Positions 44,707-53,717 of a DNA stretch of 64,000 bases are shown piece after piece; the first letter of the stretch is position 1, and each line of letters opens with the position of its first letter. Origin of the DNA: Acidocella sp. (lineage in GTDB: Bacteria; Pseudomonadota; Alphaproteobacteria; Acetobacterales; Acetobacteraceae); contig DAIDEE010000065.1 of assembly GCA_027308685.1 (NCBI GenBank), forward strand, positions 1 through 64,000. The letters are read 5' to 3'. The notes under the pieces were generated by a model. It did not search any database, had not been told where the DNA came from, and saw only the letters and a program-made list of their open reading frames with translations. The position numbers and the translations under genes were made by a program.

Positions 44707-45362
44707 GACCGAAAAAGCCTTGTGTATTGGGTTTCATGATTCATAGCCGCGATATCGGCAGCCCAACTGGCGGTGCCGATATCGTCGAGCGTAGCATGTG
44801 CAGTACGCTGCGCCGTATCGAGACAGGTTGCCTCTAACGCTGCTTGAACGCGCAAGCCAGCCGCCTGACCAAGGGGGATAAGCCGAACCGCAGCAGAAAT
44901 ATAATTTGCCGTGCCAGCATGCAGATATGCCAAGGCGGCATCATCTTCATCAACCTGCTGTGCGGCTGCCAGTACGCCAACGGCGATGGGGTAGGGCAAA
45001 GCCTCATCCCCCCAATTAGCCAGCACGGGCACCGGCCACGATATCGCCGCCAGGGCAAAAGCCGCGCCCTGCGCTGTTGTTTCCAGCAAACGTTCGATCG
45101 ATGATGCCGATGCCACTGCGAGAGCCACAAGCGCATTAAGCTGATCCGGCGCGGCACGGTACGCATGGCGAAGCAAAATTACATCCTGCCACAACGACCC
45201 ATACATCAGCATATCATGGCACCAACCAACCAAGGCCGCTTCAGAGGTCACATCCCCGCGTTCCACGCTCCATTCCAATCCGTGCGAGTAGGCAAACCCG
45301 CCAGTCGGGAAAGCCGGCGACATCCAGGTAAGAAGCCTCAGCAGGGCGGGCGCGTTAGCCAT
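44703..45362 (-). CDS. ureF: Urease accessory protein UreF
   Basis: A 219-residue all-helical protein that bridges UreG and the apo-urease-UreD complex. [21 protein letters not shown] at the N-terminus (shown here only as a landmark; key residues are [13 protein letters not shown]) is the family signature. The ATG at 45362 gives the canonical N-terminus and an 8-nt overlap with ureE; the frame itself extends 4 codons further. Confidence 0.9.
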   Translation of the reverse strand: MANAPALLRLLTWMSPAFPTGGFAYSHGLEWSVERGDVTSEAALVGWCHDMLMYGSLWQDVILLRHAYRAAPDQLNALVALAVASASSIERLLETTAQGAAFALAAISWPVPVLANWGDEALPYPIAVGVLAAAQQVDEDDAALAYLHAGTANYISAAVRLIPLGQAAGLRVQAALEATCLDTAQRTAHATLDDIGTASWAADIAAMNHETQYTRLFRS

Positions 45363-45792
45363 GGTCGTAGGCACCTGATTCCGGGTCGAACGGCGCCATC
45401 ATTTTCTCAACCAACCCACCAAGCGACAATACCATCGCGGCTATCACATGGTCATCTAAAATTCGTAGCGCACCAGGACAAAATTGCACAGCCAGATGGC
45501 GGTTTCCCAGATGCCATGCCAGCCTTACTAAGGCTGCCTGATCAGTGGCACGCACTTCTAATAATGCTTCAAGTGCGGCATCGATTTCAACATAACCGCC
45601 ATCCTCCAACATCAAAGCATCACCTTGTTTAAGGTGCACCGCCTCAGGCAAATCCAACATTACATCAGCACCCGCGCGCGTGGTCACCCGCAGGCGGCGC
45701 CGATGGCGATGGTCATAATCCAACGTCACATCGTCGGATTTTTCATCAATGACCCAGGTTCCTGCTCGGGCGATGCGAGTCGCACGCAACAT
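45355..45792 (-). CDS. ureE: Urease nickel metallochaperone UreE
   Basis: A 145-residue UreE with the N-terminal peptide-binding domain (LDYDHRHRRRLRVTTRAGAD) and the C-terminal metal-binding domain (LAWHLGNRHLAVQF, with the conserved interface His). Unlike enterobacterial UreE it has no long His-rich tail, so nickel storage is not expected. Its ATG overlaps the ureC stop (TAATG). Confidence 0.9.
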   Translation of the reverse strand: MLRATRIARAGTWVIDEKSDDVTLDYDHRHRRRLRVTTRAGADVMLDLPEAVHLKQGDALMLEDGGYVEIDAALEALLEVRATDQAALVRLAWHLGNRHLAVQFCPGALRILDDHVIAAMVLSLGGLVEKMMAPFDPESGAYDHG

Positions 45793-47498
45793 TAAAATAA
45801 AAAATACCGCTGAGTCATGGGTAATGATTCCGCCGGCTCACACACCAGCAACTCACCATCGGCGCGAACCTCATAGGTTTCAGGATCAACTTCGATATGT
45901 GGTGTTGCATCATTGTGAATCATCGATTTTTTGGAGATACCACTCCGCGTATTGTTCACCGCCACCAGTTCACGGGTCAACCCCAGTCGCTTCCCAAGCC
46001 CAGCATCGATGGCAGCGCCCGAGACGAACAGCAGCGAAGATTCCACGAGCGCACGGCCATAGGCCCCGAACATTGGACGGTAATGCTCGGGCTGCGGCGT
46101 GGGAATGGAAGCATTGGGGTCACCCATTACCGCCATCGCAATACTACCCGACTTCAACACCAGATCAGGCTTCACACCAAAAAACGCTGGTGACCACAAC
46201 ACCAGATCAGCAAGTTTCCCCGCTGCAACCGACCCGACATGCGCGCTCATGCCCTGCGCGATGGCAGGGTTGATGGTGTATTTAGAAATATAGCGTTTGA
46301 CCCGCTGGTTATCCGCCCGGCCATCGCCCGTCAGCGGGCCACGCTGCGCTTTCATTTTATGGGCCGTCTGCCAGGTACGAATAATCACTTCACCCACCCG
46401 CCCCATCGCCTGACTGTCGGAAGACATCATCGATATAACACCAAGATCATGCAGAATATCTTCCGCCGCTATAGTCTCCTTACGAATTCGCGATTCTGCA
46501 AAGGCAATATCCTCCGGAATGGTTGCATCGAGATGGTGGCAAACCATCAACATATCCAAATGCTCATCGAGTGTATTCACCGTATAAGGCCGGGTAGGGT
46601 TTGTGCTGCTCGGCAGCACATTCAACAACCCTGCAACTTTGATAATATCCGGTGCATGGCCTCCGCCCGCCCCTTCAGTATGGAAGGCATGGATGGTACG
46701 GCCTTGAAAAGCTGCAATCGTGTCCTCCACAAACCCGCTTTCATTCAGCGTATCAGAATGGATCATCACCTGCACGTCGAAACGGTCCGCCACGCTCAGA
46801 CAACAATCAATCGCAGCGGGTGTAGTACCCCAATCTTCATGCAGCTTCAGGGCCGCCGCGCCAGCCCGAACCATTTCTTCTAATGCTGCCGGTTGCGAGG
46901 CATTGCCCTTACCGCAAAACAACAAGTTCATCGGGAAGGCTTCAGCCGCCTGTAACATCCGCGCAAGGTGGAACGGTCCAGGTGTACAGGTGGTGGCGGC
47001 AGTACCGGTAGCCGGCCCGGTTCCGCCACCAACCATCGTTGTAATGCCCGAGGCCAGCGCTTCTTCGATCTGCTGCGGACAAATAAAATGGATATGTGAG
47101 TCAATCCCTCCAGCGGTAAGAATTTTGCCCTCACCGGCAATAATCTCAGTACCCGGTCCAATGGGAATATCCACACCGGGCTGAATATCAGGGTTACCAG
47201 CTTTGCCGATCTTACTGACACGACCACCGATAATGCCAACGTCCGCCTTCACAATGCCCCAGTGATCGATAATGATCGCATTGGTAATCACAGTATCCGC
47301 CGCACCTTGTGCGTTGGATAGCTGCGACTGACCCATGCCATCGCGGATCACCTTGCCGCCGCCGAACTTCACTTCTTCACCATAAAGCGTAAAATCACGC
47401 TCGATTTCGATGATCAAATTTGTGTCCGCCAAACGCACCCTGTCCCCGACCGTGGGGCCAAACATATCTGCGTAGGCCTGGCGCGTTATTTTTGCCAT
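45792..47498 (-). CDS. ureC: Urease catalytic alpha subunit UreC
   Basis: A 568-residue subunit, the usual length, that hydrolyses urea to ammonia and carbamate at a di-nickel centre in the cytoplasm. Nickel ligands His135 and His137 (DSHIHF), the Lys that is carbamylated at 218 ([10 protein letters not shown]), [11 protein letters not shown], the flap [15 protein letters not shown] and [10 protein letters not shown] are all intact. Start and stop overlap those of its neighbours, so it is translationally coupled to ureB and ureE. Confidence 0.95.
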   Translation of the reverse strand: MAKITRQAYADMFGPTVGDRVRLADTNLIIEIERDFTLYGEEVKFGGGKVIRDGMGQSQLSNAQGAADTVITNAIIIDHWGIVKADVGIIGGRVSKIGKAGNPDIQPGVDIPIGPGTEIIAGEGKILTAGGIDSHIHFICPQQIEEALASGITTMVGGGTGPATGTAATTCTPGPFHLARMLQAAEAFPMNLLFCGKGNASQPAALEEMVRAGAAALKLHEDWGTTPAAIDCCLSVADRFDVQVMIHSDTLNESGFVEDTIAAFQGRTIHAFHTEGAGGGHAPDIIKVAGLLNVLPSSTNPTRPYTVNTLDEHLDMLMVCHHLDATIPEDIAFAESRIRKETIAAEDILHDLGVISMMSSDSQAMGRVGEVIIRTWQTAHKMKAQRGPLTGDGRADNQRVKRYISKYTINPAIAQGMSAHVGSVAAGKLADLVLWSPAFFGVKPDLVLKSGSIAMAVMGDPNASIPTPQPEHYRPMFGAYGRALVESSLLFVSGAAIDAGLGKRLGLTRELVAVNNTRSGISKKSMIHNDATPHIEVDPETYEVRADGELLVCEPAESLPMTQRYFLF

Positions 47499-47818
47499 TA
47501 TTCTGCTCCGCCCATCACGAGACCTCTGAACCCTATAATCCGCCGGCTGCCACGCAACGGAATCAAGGCCACATCGCGGCTTTGACCCGGTTCAAACCGT
47601 ATTGCGGTACCGGCAGCAATATCCAACCGATGACCATGCGCCGCCACCCGGTCAAACTGCAAGGCCGCATTGGTTTCAGCAAAATGATAATGGCTGCCTA
47701 CCTGTATCGGTCGGTCACCTGTGTTGGCAACAACCAGCGTGACCACAGGACAACCCACATTCAACTCAATTTCACCATCCTCAATAAAATACTCACCAGG
47801 GATCAAGCGGCCGCTCAT
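47498..47818 (-). CDS. ureB: Urease beta subunit UreB
   Basis: A 106-residue small structural subunit. [15 protein letters not shown] at the start and [18 protein letters not shown] in the middle are the family landmarks. It packs with UreA and UreC in the (ABC)3 urease core. It overlaps ureA by 4 nt. Confidence 0.93.
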   Translation of the reverse strand: MSGRLIPGEYFIEDGEIELNVGCPVVTLVVANTGDRPIQVGSHYHFAETNAALQFDRVAAHGHRLDIAAGTAIRFEPGQSRDVALIPLRGSRRIIGFRGLVMGGAE

Positions 47819-48117
47819 CGGATGGGCTCGTGAACAGTGACCAGCTTGGTACCATCCGGGAAGGTCGCCTCAACCTGCACATCGCTTATCATTTCCGCCA
47901 CCCCCTCCATCACTTGCGCACGTGTCACCACATGGGCACCGGCTTCCATCAACTCCGCCACACGTTTGCCATCGCGCGCCCCTTCCACCACAAAATCGGT
48001 AATCAGCGCCACGGCTTCCGGATAATTCAACCTCACACCGCGCTCCAGCCGTTTGCGTGCCACAATGGCCGCCATGGCGATCAATAATTTATCCTTCTCT
48101 CGCGGTGTAAGCTTCAT
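47815..48117 (-). CDS. ureA: Urease gamma subunit UreA
   Basis: A 100-residue subunit starting [13 protein letters not shown], the canonical N-terminus. [20 protein letters not shown] and [20 protein letters not shown] are conserved. The frame extends to 48300 without family similarity; AGGAGAGGAG before the ATG at 48117 confirms this start. It lies 16 nt after ureD. Confidence 0.94.
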   Translation of the reverse strand: MKLTPREKDKLLIAMAAIVARKRLERGVRLNYPEAVALITDFVVEGARDGKRVAELMEAGAHVVTRAQVMEGVAEMISDVQVEATFPDGTKLVTVHEPIR

Positions 48118-48133
48118 CGATTGCTCCTCTCCT

Positions 48134-48985
48134 TTAGCCTTGCCACACGCGTGGCAGCGGGCGACCGTCGCGGCACAGTCCCAAAACAGCAACAGCAACC
48201 CGGCGCAACGACGCTGCATCCGGCGCCAATAATCTGACCCGTAACACGTCATTGAACGCCGACGCGCCAGCCAGGCAACCAGCCCCGCCCAAATCCTCAC
48301 GCACCTTCAACAAGCGAGTCGCCGCATCATTTCCGGCATAAATAATATTCGCCGTAGCAATATTGCCATCGGCAACTGCTTTACGGCTCAGCATCGCGTC
48401 AATATTACCTTCAATGCGTGTGCTATCCTGCAGCAGCAACACACCCTCCCTGCGCAGGCTTACAGTATCGTGGAGGCTGCCGGTCATCACCCGCTCACCA
48501 TGCGCTTGCCGACCAAAAACGACGCTTTCAATCCCCACGAACAAGGCATCGGCGGCAAGGTCCACAGTAAGGCGCCTGCGCAACGCAAACCCATCAAACA
48601 CAATCGTCTCTTGCGGGAGATACTCCAGCAATGCGCCGCCTCCCACCTGCACAGACGTTACAATTTCCGATGGCACGTCATCCAGTGCCCGATAAATTTT
48701 TTCCGCCGATTGAGATGCAATGCAAAGCTTAGCCTGAGGGTCTAGTACAACCTGAGTAGAAAGCTGGTCACCGCTGGCTACCCCACCTGATATATTCAAC
48801 GTGACAACCTCAGCCGTCGTGGCGATCTGGGGCCGCGGCAACCGGGCTTTCAAGCAGCCTTCCTGGAAAAACCTCACCACACGGGTAGTGCCATCGGCTT
48901 GATCACAGGCAAATCTCAACGCTAACTGTCCGTGTGCACGCTGCGGCGTGGCAGGTTCAGCGTGCCGGATCGGCATATAATTCAT
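48134..48985 (-). CDS. ureD: Urease accessory protein UreD
   Basis: A 283-residue scaffold protein that binds apo-urease and provides the nickel passage from UreF/Ure[31 protein letters not shown] and [20 protein letters not shown] mark the family. It opens the urease run and lies 58 bp after the allantoinase gene on the same strand, so urease may be cotranscribed with ureide breakdown. Confidence 0.92.
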   Translation of the reverse strand: MNYMPIRHAEPATPQRAHGQLALRFACDQADGTTRVVRFFQEGCLKARLPRPQIATTAEVVTLNISGGVASGDQLSTQVVLDPQAKLCIASQSAEKIYRALDDVPSEIVTSVQVGGGALLEYLPQETIVFDGFALRRRLTVDLAADALFVGIESVVFGRQAHGERVMTGSLHDTVSLRREGVLLLQDSTRIEGNIDAMLSRKAVADGNIATANIIYAGNDAATRLLKVREDLGGAGCLAGASAFNDVLRVRLLAPDAASLRRVAVAVLGLCRDGRPLPRVWQG

Positions 48986-49043
48986 GCCTTCCTCTTAGGC
49001 CGACTATTTCGGCAAGCCATACGTCGAATAACGTAGTCCATCA

Positions 49044-49934
49044 TCACGGCGGATATAACGCCTGCCAATGACGCGCGATCTCAATTCGTCTTGCCACCCA
49101 CACACGCTCATGCGCCTGCACATAATCCAGAAACCGCGCCAATGCCGCGATGCGCGCTGGCCGGCCGATAATGCGGCAATGCAGCCCCACCGACATCATT
49201 TTCGGCATGGTTTCACCTTCAGCATACAGGCTGTCAAAACAATCCTTCAAATAATTAAAAAACTGCTCACCAGCATTGAACCCCTGCACGGCGGTAAAGC
49301 GCATGTCGTTGGTATCCAGCGCATAGGGCAAAATCAGTTGCGACCTGCCGTGTGTGCGATCGTAATACGGCAGATCATCCGCGTAAGAATCCGAATCATA
49401 GGCAAACCCACCTGCTTCCACCACCAACCGCGCCGTGTTGGGGCTGCTGCGGCCGGTGTACCACCCCAAAGGCCGCGTGCCGGTCAAAGCAGTGTGAATC
49501 TCGATCGCCCTGCGCATGTGGGCACGCTCGATCGCTTCCGGCACATGCTGGTAATTAATCCAGCGATAGCCATGGCTGGCAATTTCCCAACCGGATTCCA
49601 GCATCGCGGCCACCGCCTCCGGATTTTTCTTCATCGCCAGCGCGACGCCAAACACGGTGAGCGGTAAATTACGGTCATCGAACAGCCGGCGGATACGCCA
49701 GAATCCGGCCCGTGCGCCATAATCATACAGGCTTTCCATACTCACATGCCGCATCCCTGAAATCGGCTCGGCATTCACAATATCGGACAGAAACGACTCC
49801 GACGCCGCGTCGCCATTTAAGACGGTATTTTCTGCGCCTTCTTCATAATTGAGCACAAAACTAATAGCGATTTTCGCCTCCCCCGGCCAGGCGGCGTGCG
49901 GCGGCTGCGCACCATACCCGATGAGGTCCCGCAA
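49044..49934 (-). CDS. puuE: PuuE-type allantoinase (polysaccharide-deacetylase fold)
   Basis: A 296-residue NodB-fold hydrolase that opens the allantoin ring to allantoate. It shows IGYGAQPP at the start, ISFVLNYEEGAENTVLNGD, WEIASHGYRWINYQHV with the conserved His, and RPLGWYTGRSSPNT, all typical of cofactor-light PuuE rather than the amidohydrolase-type allantoinase. No ATG lies at the family start; a TTG at 49934, 5 nt after the HIU hydrolase gene, is chosen. An upstream ATG at 50012 would overlap that gene by 74 nt and add non-homologous residues. Confidence 0.88.
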   Translation of the reverse strand: MRDLIGYGAQPPHAAWPGEAKIAISFVLNYEEGAENTVLNGDAASESFLSDIVNAEPISGMRHVSMESLYDYGARAGFWRIRRLFDDRNLPLTVFGVALAMKKNPEAVAAMLESGWEIASHGYRWINYQHVPEAIERAHMRRAIEIHTALTGTRPLGWYTGRSSPNTARLVVEAGGFAYDSDSYADDLPYYDRTHGRSQLILPYALDTNDMRFTAVQGFNAGEQFFNYLKDCFDSLYAEGETMPKMMSVGLHCRIIGRPARIAALARFLDYVQAHERVWVARRIEIARHWQALYPP

Positions 49935-49938
49935 TCTC

Positions 49939-50241
49939 TCATCCGCCCCGATAGGTGGAATAGCCAAACGCGCCGAGCACCAACGGCACATGATAATGCG
50001 CGGCGGGGTCACTGACGATAAAGCGCACCGGAATCATATCGTAAAAACCAACATGGCCTTGATACGCTCCAGCGTGAAACAGAATTTCATAAGATCCTGC
50101 CACAAGTTCCGCCAACAGCACCGCCCGCCCGCCATCATCCAGCACGGCCTCAGCCTTGCCATGCGGCCCGGTCACTTCAACCTGCATCCCCGCCGCACCA
50201 CCGCCGCGCACAATATCCAGCACATGGGTCGTCAGGCTCAT
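49939..50241 (-). CDS. 5-Hydroxyisourate hydrolase (transthyretin-like)
   Basis: A 100-residue transthyretin-fold enzyme that hydrolyses 5-hydroxyisourate, the uricase product, to OHCU. The N-terminal THVLDIVRGG and the C-terminal signature FGYSTYRGG are intact, and YHVPLVL supplies the active-site His. It overlaps the OHCU decarboxylase gene by 4 nt, so two consecutive pathway enzymes are coupled. Confidence 0.93.
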   Translation of the reverse strand: MSLTTHVLDIVRGGGAAGMQVEVTGPHGKAEAVLDDGGRAVLLAELVAGSYEILFHAGAYQGHVGFYDMIPVRFIVSDPAAHYHVPLVLGAFGYSTYRGG

Positions 50242-50711
50242 GGCAGCAAATCCCCAAGGCGCAATTTGGTGATTTTACCAATCTCGGCCAAAGCCGTCGC
50301 CCGTTCATCGCTCGGACTATTATGCAACCGCTGCTCAAACGCCGCTAAAATCGAATCCTTGCTGTGCATCCGCACGCAGATGATGAAAGGAAACCCAAAT
50401 GTCTCCCGGTATTCTTTATTCAGCGCCGCAAATCTCTTAAACTCCGCCTCGCTCAGCGCCTTCAGCCCGGCGCCGTCCTGCTCGGTGCTCGATGCCTCGG
50501 TCAGCGCCACTTTGGCCGCCAGTTCCGGGTGCGCACGGATCAGCGCCAGTTGCTCATCAATTCGGGCAGACTGCACCACCTGCATCATTGCCCCATGCAA
50601 CGCGCTGGCATTCTCAAACGGCCCCAGCACGTGCGCCCGCTGCACCACCCAAGGCGAGTGCTCGAACAAATGTTCAAGACTGGCTATATCAATCTGCAAG
50701 CTGTCTGCCAT
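50238..50711 (-). CDS. uraD: OHCU decarboxylase
   Basis: A 157-residue helical enzyme that decarboxylates OHCU to (S)-allantoin. The catalytic His is in IRAHPELAAK (His61), the Glu is in SSTEQDGAGL (about 77), and GFPFIICVR is conserved. The frame runs back to 50894 through the guanine deaminase gene. The ATG at 50711, 4 nt after that gene's stop, is chosen; an ATG at 50738 with a distant GGAG is possible. Confidence 0.9.
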   Translation of the reverse strand: MADSLQIDIASLEHLFEHSPWVVQRAHVLGPFENASALHGAMMQVVQSARIDEQLALIRAHPELAAKVALTEASSTEQDGAGLKALSEAEFKRFAALNKEYRETFGFPFIICVRMHSKDSILAAFEQRLHNSPSDERATALAEIGKITKLRLGDLLP

Positions 50712-50715
50712 GCCG

Positions 50716-51204
50716 CTAATAGTTCGTGCGCTTGTCATTATCAGCCCAGCTCCGGTAGCAGGCCAGTGCTTCGTCATAACAGGTTTTATCCTGCACCACC
50801 GGGATCGCCCGCTCCGCCAGCGGCTTGGCGAGCTGGCGGTAAAATTCCTGATCATCAAACCCGATCGCCTCGGCATCCGCCGCATCGCAGGCATAATGAA
50901 TCTTCTTAATCCGTGACCAGAAAATCGCCGACATGCACATCGGGCACGGCATGCCGTTCACATAGATTTCGCAATCGGACAAATCAAACCGCCGTAAATT
51001 TTTCGAGGCATCACGAATCGCCGTCACCTCGGCATGGGCGGTCGGGTCCAGCGAGGACAGCACCCGGTTATGACCCTGCCCGATAATCTCGCCATCCTTC
51101 ACCACCACCGCGCCGAACGGCCCGCCATGGCCGCCGGCCATGCCCTGATAAGCCAGCGTAATGGCGTGGCGCATGAAGGCGGCGTGGTCGCTGTCAGCGG
51201 TCAT
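50716..51204 (-). CDS. guaD: Guanine deaminase (cytidine-deaminase fold)
   Basis: A 162-residue zinc deaminase with the HAE motif (THAE-like TAHAEV, His57 and Glu59) and PCPMC (86-90). GGPFGAVVVKDGEIIGQGHN, NGMPCPMCMSAIFW and GFDDQEFYRQLAKP are like GuaD of Bacillus, which turns guanine into xanthine. Related nucleoside deaminases cannot be fully excluded, but the purine setting fits. The ATG at 51204 follows AGGGGCAACC; the frame extends to 51261. It is first in the minus-strand array, with 65 bp to the divergent M20 gene. Confidence 0.88.
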   Translation of the reverse strand: MTADSDHAAFMRHAITLAYQGMAGGHGGPFGAVVVKDGEIIGQGHNRVLSSLDPTAHAEVTAIRDASKNLRRFDLSDCEIYVNGMPCPMCMSAIFWSRIKKIHYACDAADAEAIGFDDQEFYRQLAKPLAERAIPVVQDKTCYDEALACYRSWADNDKRTNY

Positions 51205-51269
51205 GGTTGCCCCTTTGTTGCTCCCCGGCATAGTGTCGCAAGGACCTTTGCACCGCAACACGGATTTTC

Positions 51270-52478
51270 ATGACCGACCTGATGCAGCGCCTTGACACGC
51301 TGGCCACCGCCAGCGACGCCCCGGATAATCTAACCAGGCTGTTTTTATCGCCTGCCCATAAACACGCCATCGGCCTGGTGGCCGGCTGGATGCAGCAGGC
51401 CGGGCTGCGCACCGAGATCGACGCCATCGGCAATCTGGTGGGCCGCAGCGCCAACCCGTCCGGCGGCAGAATCCTGCTGCTGGGCTCGCATATCGATACG
51501 GTGCGCAATGCCGGCAAATATGACGGTAATTTCGGCGTACTGGCAGCGATTGCCGCTCTGAGCCAAGCCGGGCCACTGCCTTATGGTGTGGAGATCATCG
51601 CCTTCGGGGACGAAGAAGGGGTGCGGTTCCCCCAGACCCTGTCCGGCTCCCGCGCCGTTGCGGGACGTTTCGCCGCCGCCGCGCTGGAGGGCTGCGATGC
51701 GAAGGGCGTCAGCATGGCCGCGGCCTTGCAGGAATTCGGCTGCAACCCGGCGGATATCCAAGCCATCGCCCGCGACCCGGCAACAATCGCCGCCTATGTT
51801 GAACTGCATATCGAACAAGGCCCGGTGCTGGAGAACCAGAACCTGCCGGTCGGCATCGTCACCGCCATCAACGGCGCCAGCCGTTACGCCGCCACCGTCA
51901 CCGGCCGGGCTGGCCACGCCGGCACTGTGCCGATGGCCATGCGGCGGGACGCGCTGACTGCCGCCGCTGAAATGGTGGTGGCGGTCGAAGCGACAGGCCG
52001 GGCCGCGCCCGATCTGGTGGCCACCGTCGGCACGCTGAGCGTACAGCCCGGCGCACCGAACAGCGTGCCGGGACAGGTCAGCTTCAGCATCGATATCCGC
52101 GCCCCGTCCGATGACACCCGCATCGATGCCGCCACGGCCATTTCGGCGGCCTTTGAGCGTATCGCAGCCTCCCGGCAGGTCGATCTGGATATCATCCAGA
52201 CCCATGACGCGCCCGCCACCCCGTGTGCGCTGGCACTGCGCGAACAACTGGCAACCGCTATCGCGGCGCAGGGCATCGCGCCGTTCCACCTGCCCAGCGG
52301 CGCTGGACATGATGCCATGGCGATTGCCGCACTCTGCCCGGTGGGTATGCTGTTCGTGCGCTGCAAAGCCGGCATCAGCCACACGCCAGAAGAATCCATC
52401 ACCGCCGCCGATGCCAGCACCGCCGTTGCGGTATTGGCCGAATTTCTACGCCGCTTTCAGCCCGCGCTTTCAATATAA
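51270..52478 (+). CDS. Allantoate amidohydrolase-like M20 enzyme
   Basis: A 402-residue M20-family hydrolase of the hydantoinase/carbamoylase group. Metal-site motifs are GSHIDTVRNAGKYDGNFG (His74, Asp85), FGDEEGVRFPQTLSGSRA (Glu115/116), ELHIEQGPVLE and the final AGHDAM...HTPEE. Members are allantoate amidohydrolases, ureidoglycine/ureidoglycolate hydrolases or N-carbamoyl-amino-acid hydrolases. Next to PuuE, hydrolysis of allantoate with release of ammonia and CO2 is the best guess. It is divergent from guaD and overlaps no gene; the next M20 gene starts immediately after its stop. Confidence 0.85.
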   Translation: MTDLMQRLDTLATASDAPDNLTRLFLSPAHKHAIGLVAGWMQQAGLRTEIDAIGNLVGRSANPSGGRILLLGSHIDTVRNAGKYDGNFGVLAAIAALSQAGPLPYGVEIIAFGDEEGVRFPQTLSGSRAVAGRFAAAALEGCDAKGVSMAAALQEFGCNPADIQAIARDPATIAAYVELHIEQGPVLENQNLPVGIVTAINGASRYAATVTGRAGHAGTVPMAMRRDALTAAAEMVVAVEATGRAAPDLVATVGTLSVQPGAPNSVPGQVSFSIDIRAPSDDTRIDAATAISAAFERIAASRQVDLDIIQTHDAPATPCALALREQLATAIAAQGIAPFHLPSGAGHDAMAIAALCPVGMLFVRCKAGISHTPEESITAADASTAVAVLAEFLRRFQPALSI

Positions 52479-53717
52479 ATGAGCCCCATGACCGAACAGA
52501 ATCTGCATGACTACATCGCCGCCCACGCCAAATACGCCGAGGCATTTCTAACGGCGTTGGTGAAAACCCCATCCGATAATCCGCCCGGTGATTGCGCGTC
52601 GCACGCGCACATCACCGCCACCTTACTGGAAGGTCTGGGCTTCACAGTCGAGAAGCATAAAGTGCCGGACGCACTTGCCCGCGCCAACGGCATGGGGAGT
52701 GCCACCAACCTCGTCATCCGCCATCGTTTCGGCCCCGGCCCAGTGGTTGCGCTGAATGCGCATGGCGATGTGGTGCCGCCCGGCACCGGCTGGACCACCG
52801 ACCCTTATGGTGCGGCGATCATCGATGGCTGGATGTATGGGCGCGGCGTAGCGGTTTCAAAATCCGATATCTGTTCCTACGCCTTTGCCCTGGCCGCCTT
52901 ACGCGATTGCGGCACCGCACTGAACGGCACGGTCGAGCTGCACATAACCTACGACGAAGAAACCGGCGGCGAGATCGGCCCCGCCTGGCTGCTGAGCGAG
53001 GGCATCAGCAAGCCGGATTTCGCCATTGCCGCGGGGTTTTCCTACGCCGTGGTGAACGCCCATAATGGCTGCCTGCATCTGGAAATAACCGTGCACGGCA
53101 AATCCGCCCATGCGGCGCAACCCGCAACCGGGGCCGACGCGCTTGAAGCCGCTACTGGGATTCTGGCAGCACTTTATGCCAGCCGCCGCTCGCTCAGCGC
53201 ACGGGTTTCGGCAACGCCGGGCATCGGATCGCCGCAAATCACTGTTGGGCTGATTGAAGGCGGCATCAACACCAATGTGGTGCCGGACCGGGTTACCTTC
53301 CGGCTCGACCGGCGGATTATTCCAGACGAAAATCCCGGCGTTGTGGAAGCGGCCTTGACCCGGCTTATCGAAGCCGAAGCGGCAAAATATCCCGGCATTT
53401 CGGTCACCATCAAGCGCATTCTGCTGGCCTTGCCGCTGGTACCGCTGCCGGGCGCCGAGCGTCTCACCGCCATCATCACCCATCGCGCCGGCCAAATTTT
53501 CGGCGAGCCGATCACCGCCAAAGGTGCGCCGCTCTACACCGACGCCCGCCACTACGCTGCCGCCGGCATCCCCATTGTTCTGTATGGTGCTGGGCCGCGC
53601 AGCATCGAGCTTGCCAACGCCCATCGCGCCGATGAGCGGCTGGACCTCGCCGACCTGCCCCGCGCCACCGAGGTGATCGCGCTCAGCCTGTATGATTTGC
53701 TAAAGCCGCCCGCGTAA
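52479..53717 (+). CDS. M20-family metallohydrolase (ArgE/DapE-like), substrate unknown
   Basis: A 412-residue M20 enzyme with NAHGDVVPPG (His95, Asp97), GRGVAVSKSD, YDEETGGEIG and HGKSAHAAQPATG, plus the dimerisation-domain pattern, and a late YTDARHYAAAGIPIVLYG. It belongs to the ArgE/DapE/CPG2 side of the family, which cleaves N-acyl or N-carbamoyl bonds, and is distinct from the allantoate-type enzyme before it. The stop of that gene and this ATG abut (TAAATG). A role late in ureide breakdown is possible, but nothing in the sequence fixes the substrate. Its end overlaps the convergent deaminase gene by 18 bp. Confidence 0.82.
   Translation: MSPMTEQNLHDYIAAHAKYAEAFLTALVKTPSDNPPGDCASHAHITATLLEGLGFTVEKHKVPDALARANGMGSATNLVIRHRFGPGPVVALNAHGDVVPPGTGWTTDPYGAAIIDGWMYGRGVAVSKSDICSYAFALAALRDCGTALNGTVELHITYDEETGGEIGPAWLLSEGISKPDFAIAAGFSYAVVNAHNGCLHLEITVHGKSAHAAQPATGADALEAATGILAALYASRRSLSARVSATPGIGSPQITVGLIEGGINTNVVPDRVTFRLDRRIIPDENPGVVEAALTRLIEAEAAKYPGISVTIKRILLALPLVPLPGAERLTAIITHRAGQIFGEPITAKGAPLYTDARHYAAAGIPIVLYGAGPRSIELANAHRADERLDLADLPRATEVIALSLYDLLKPPA

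Noticed and set aside
51345-52382. 345-codon open frame on the minus strand, and similar long antisense frames at 52899-53624 and 57202-57882
   Set aside because: They lie opposite clear enzyme and permease genes in GC-rich DNA, have low-complexity His/Arg/Gly-rich translations and no motifs; they are shadows.
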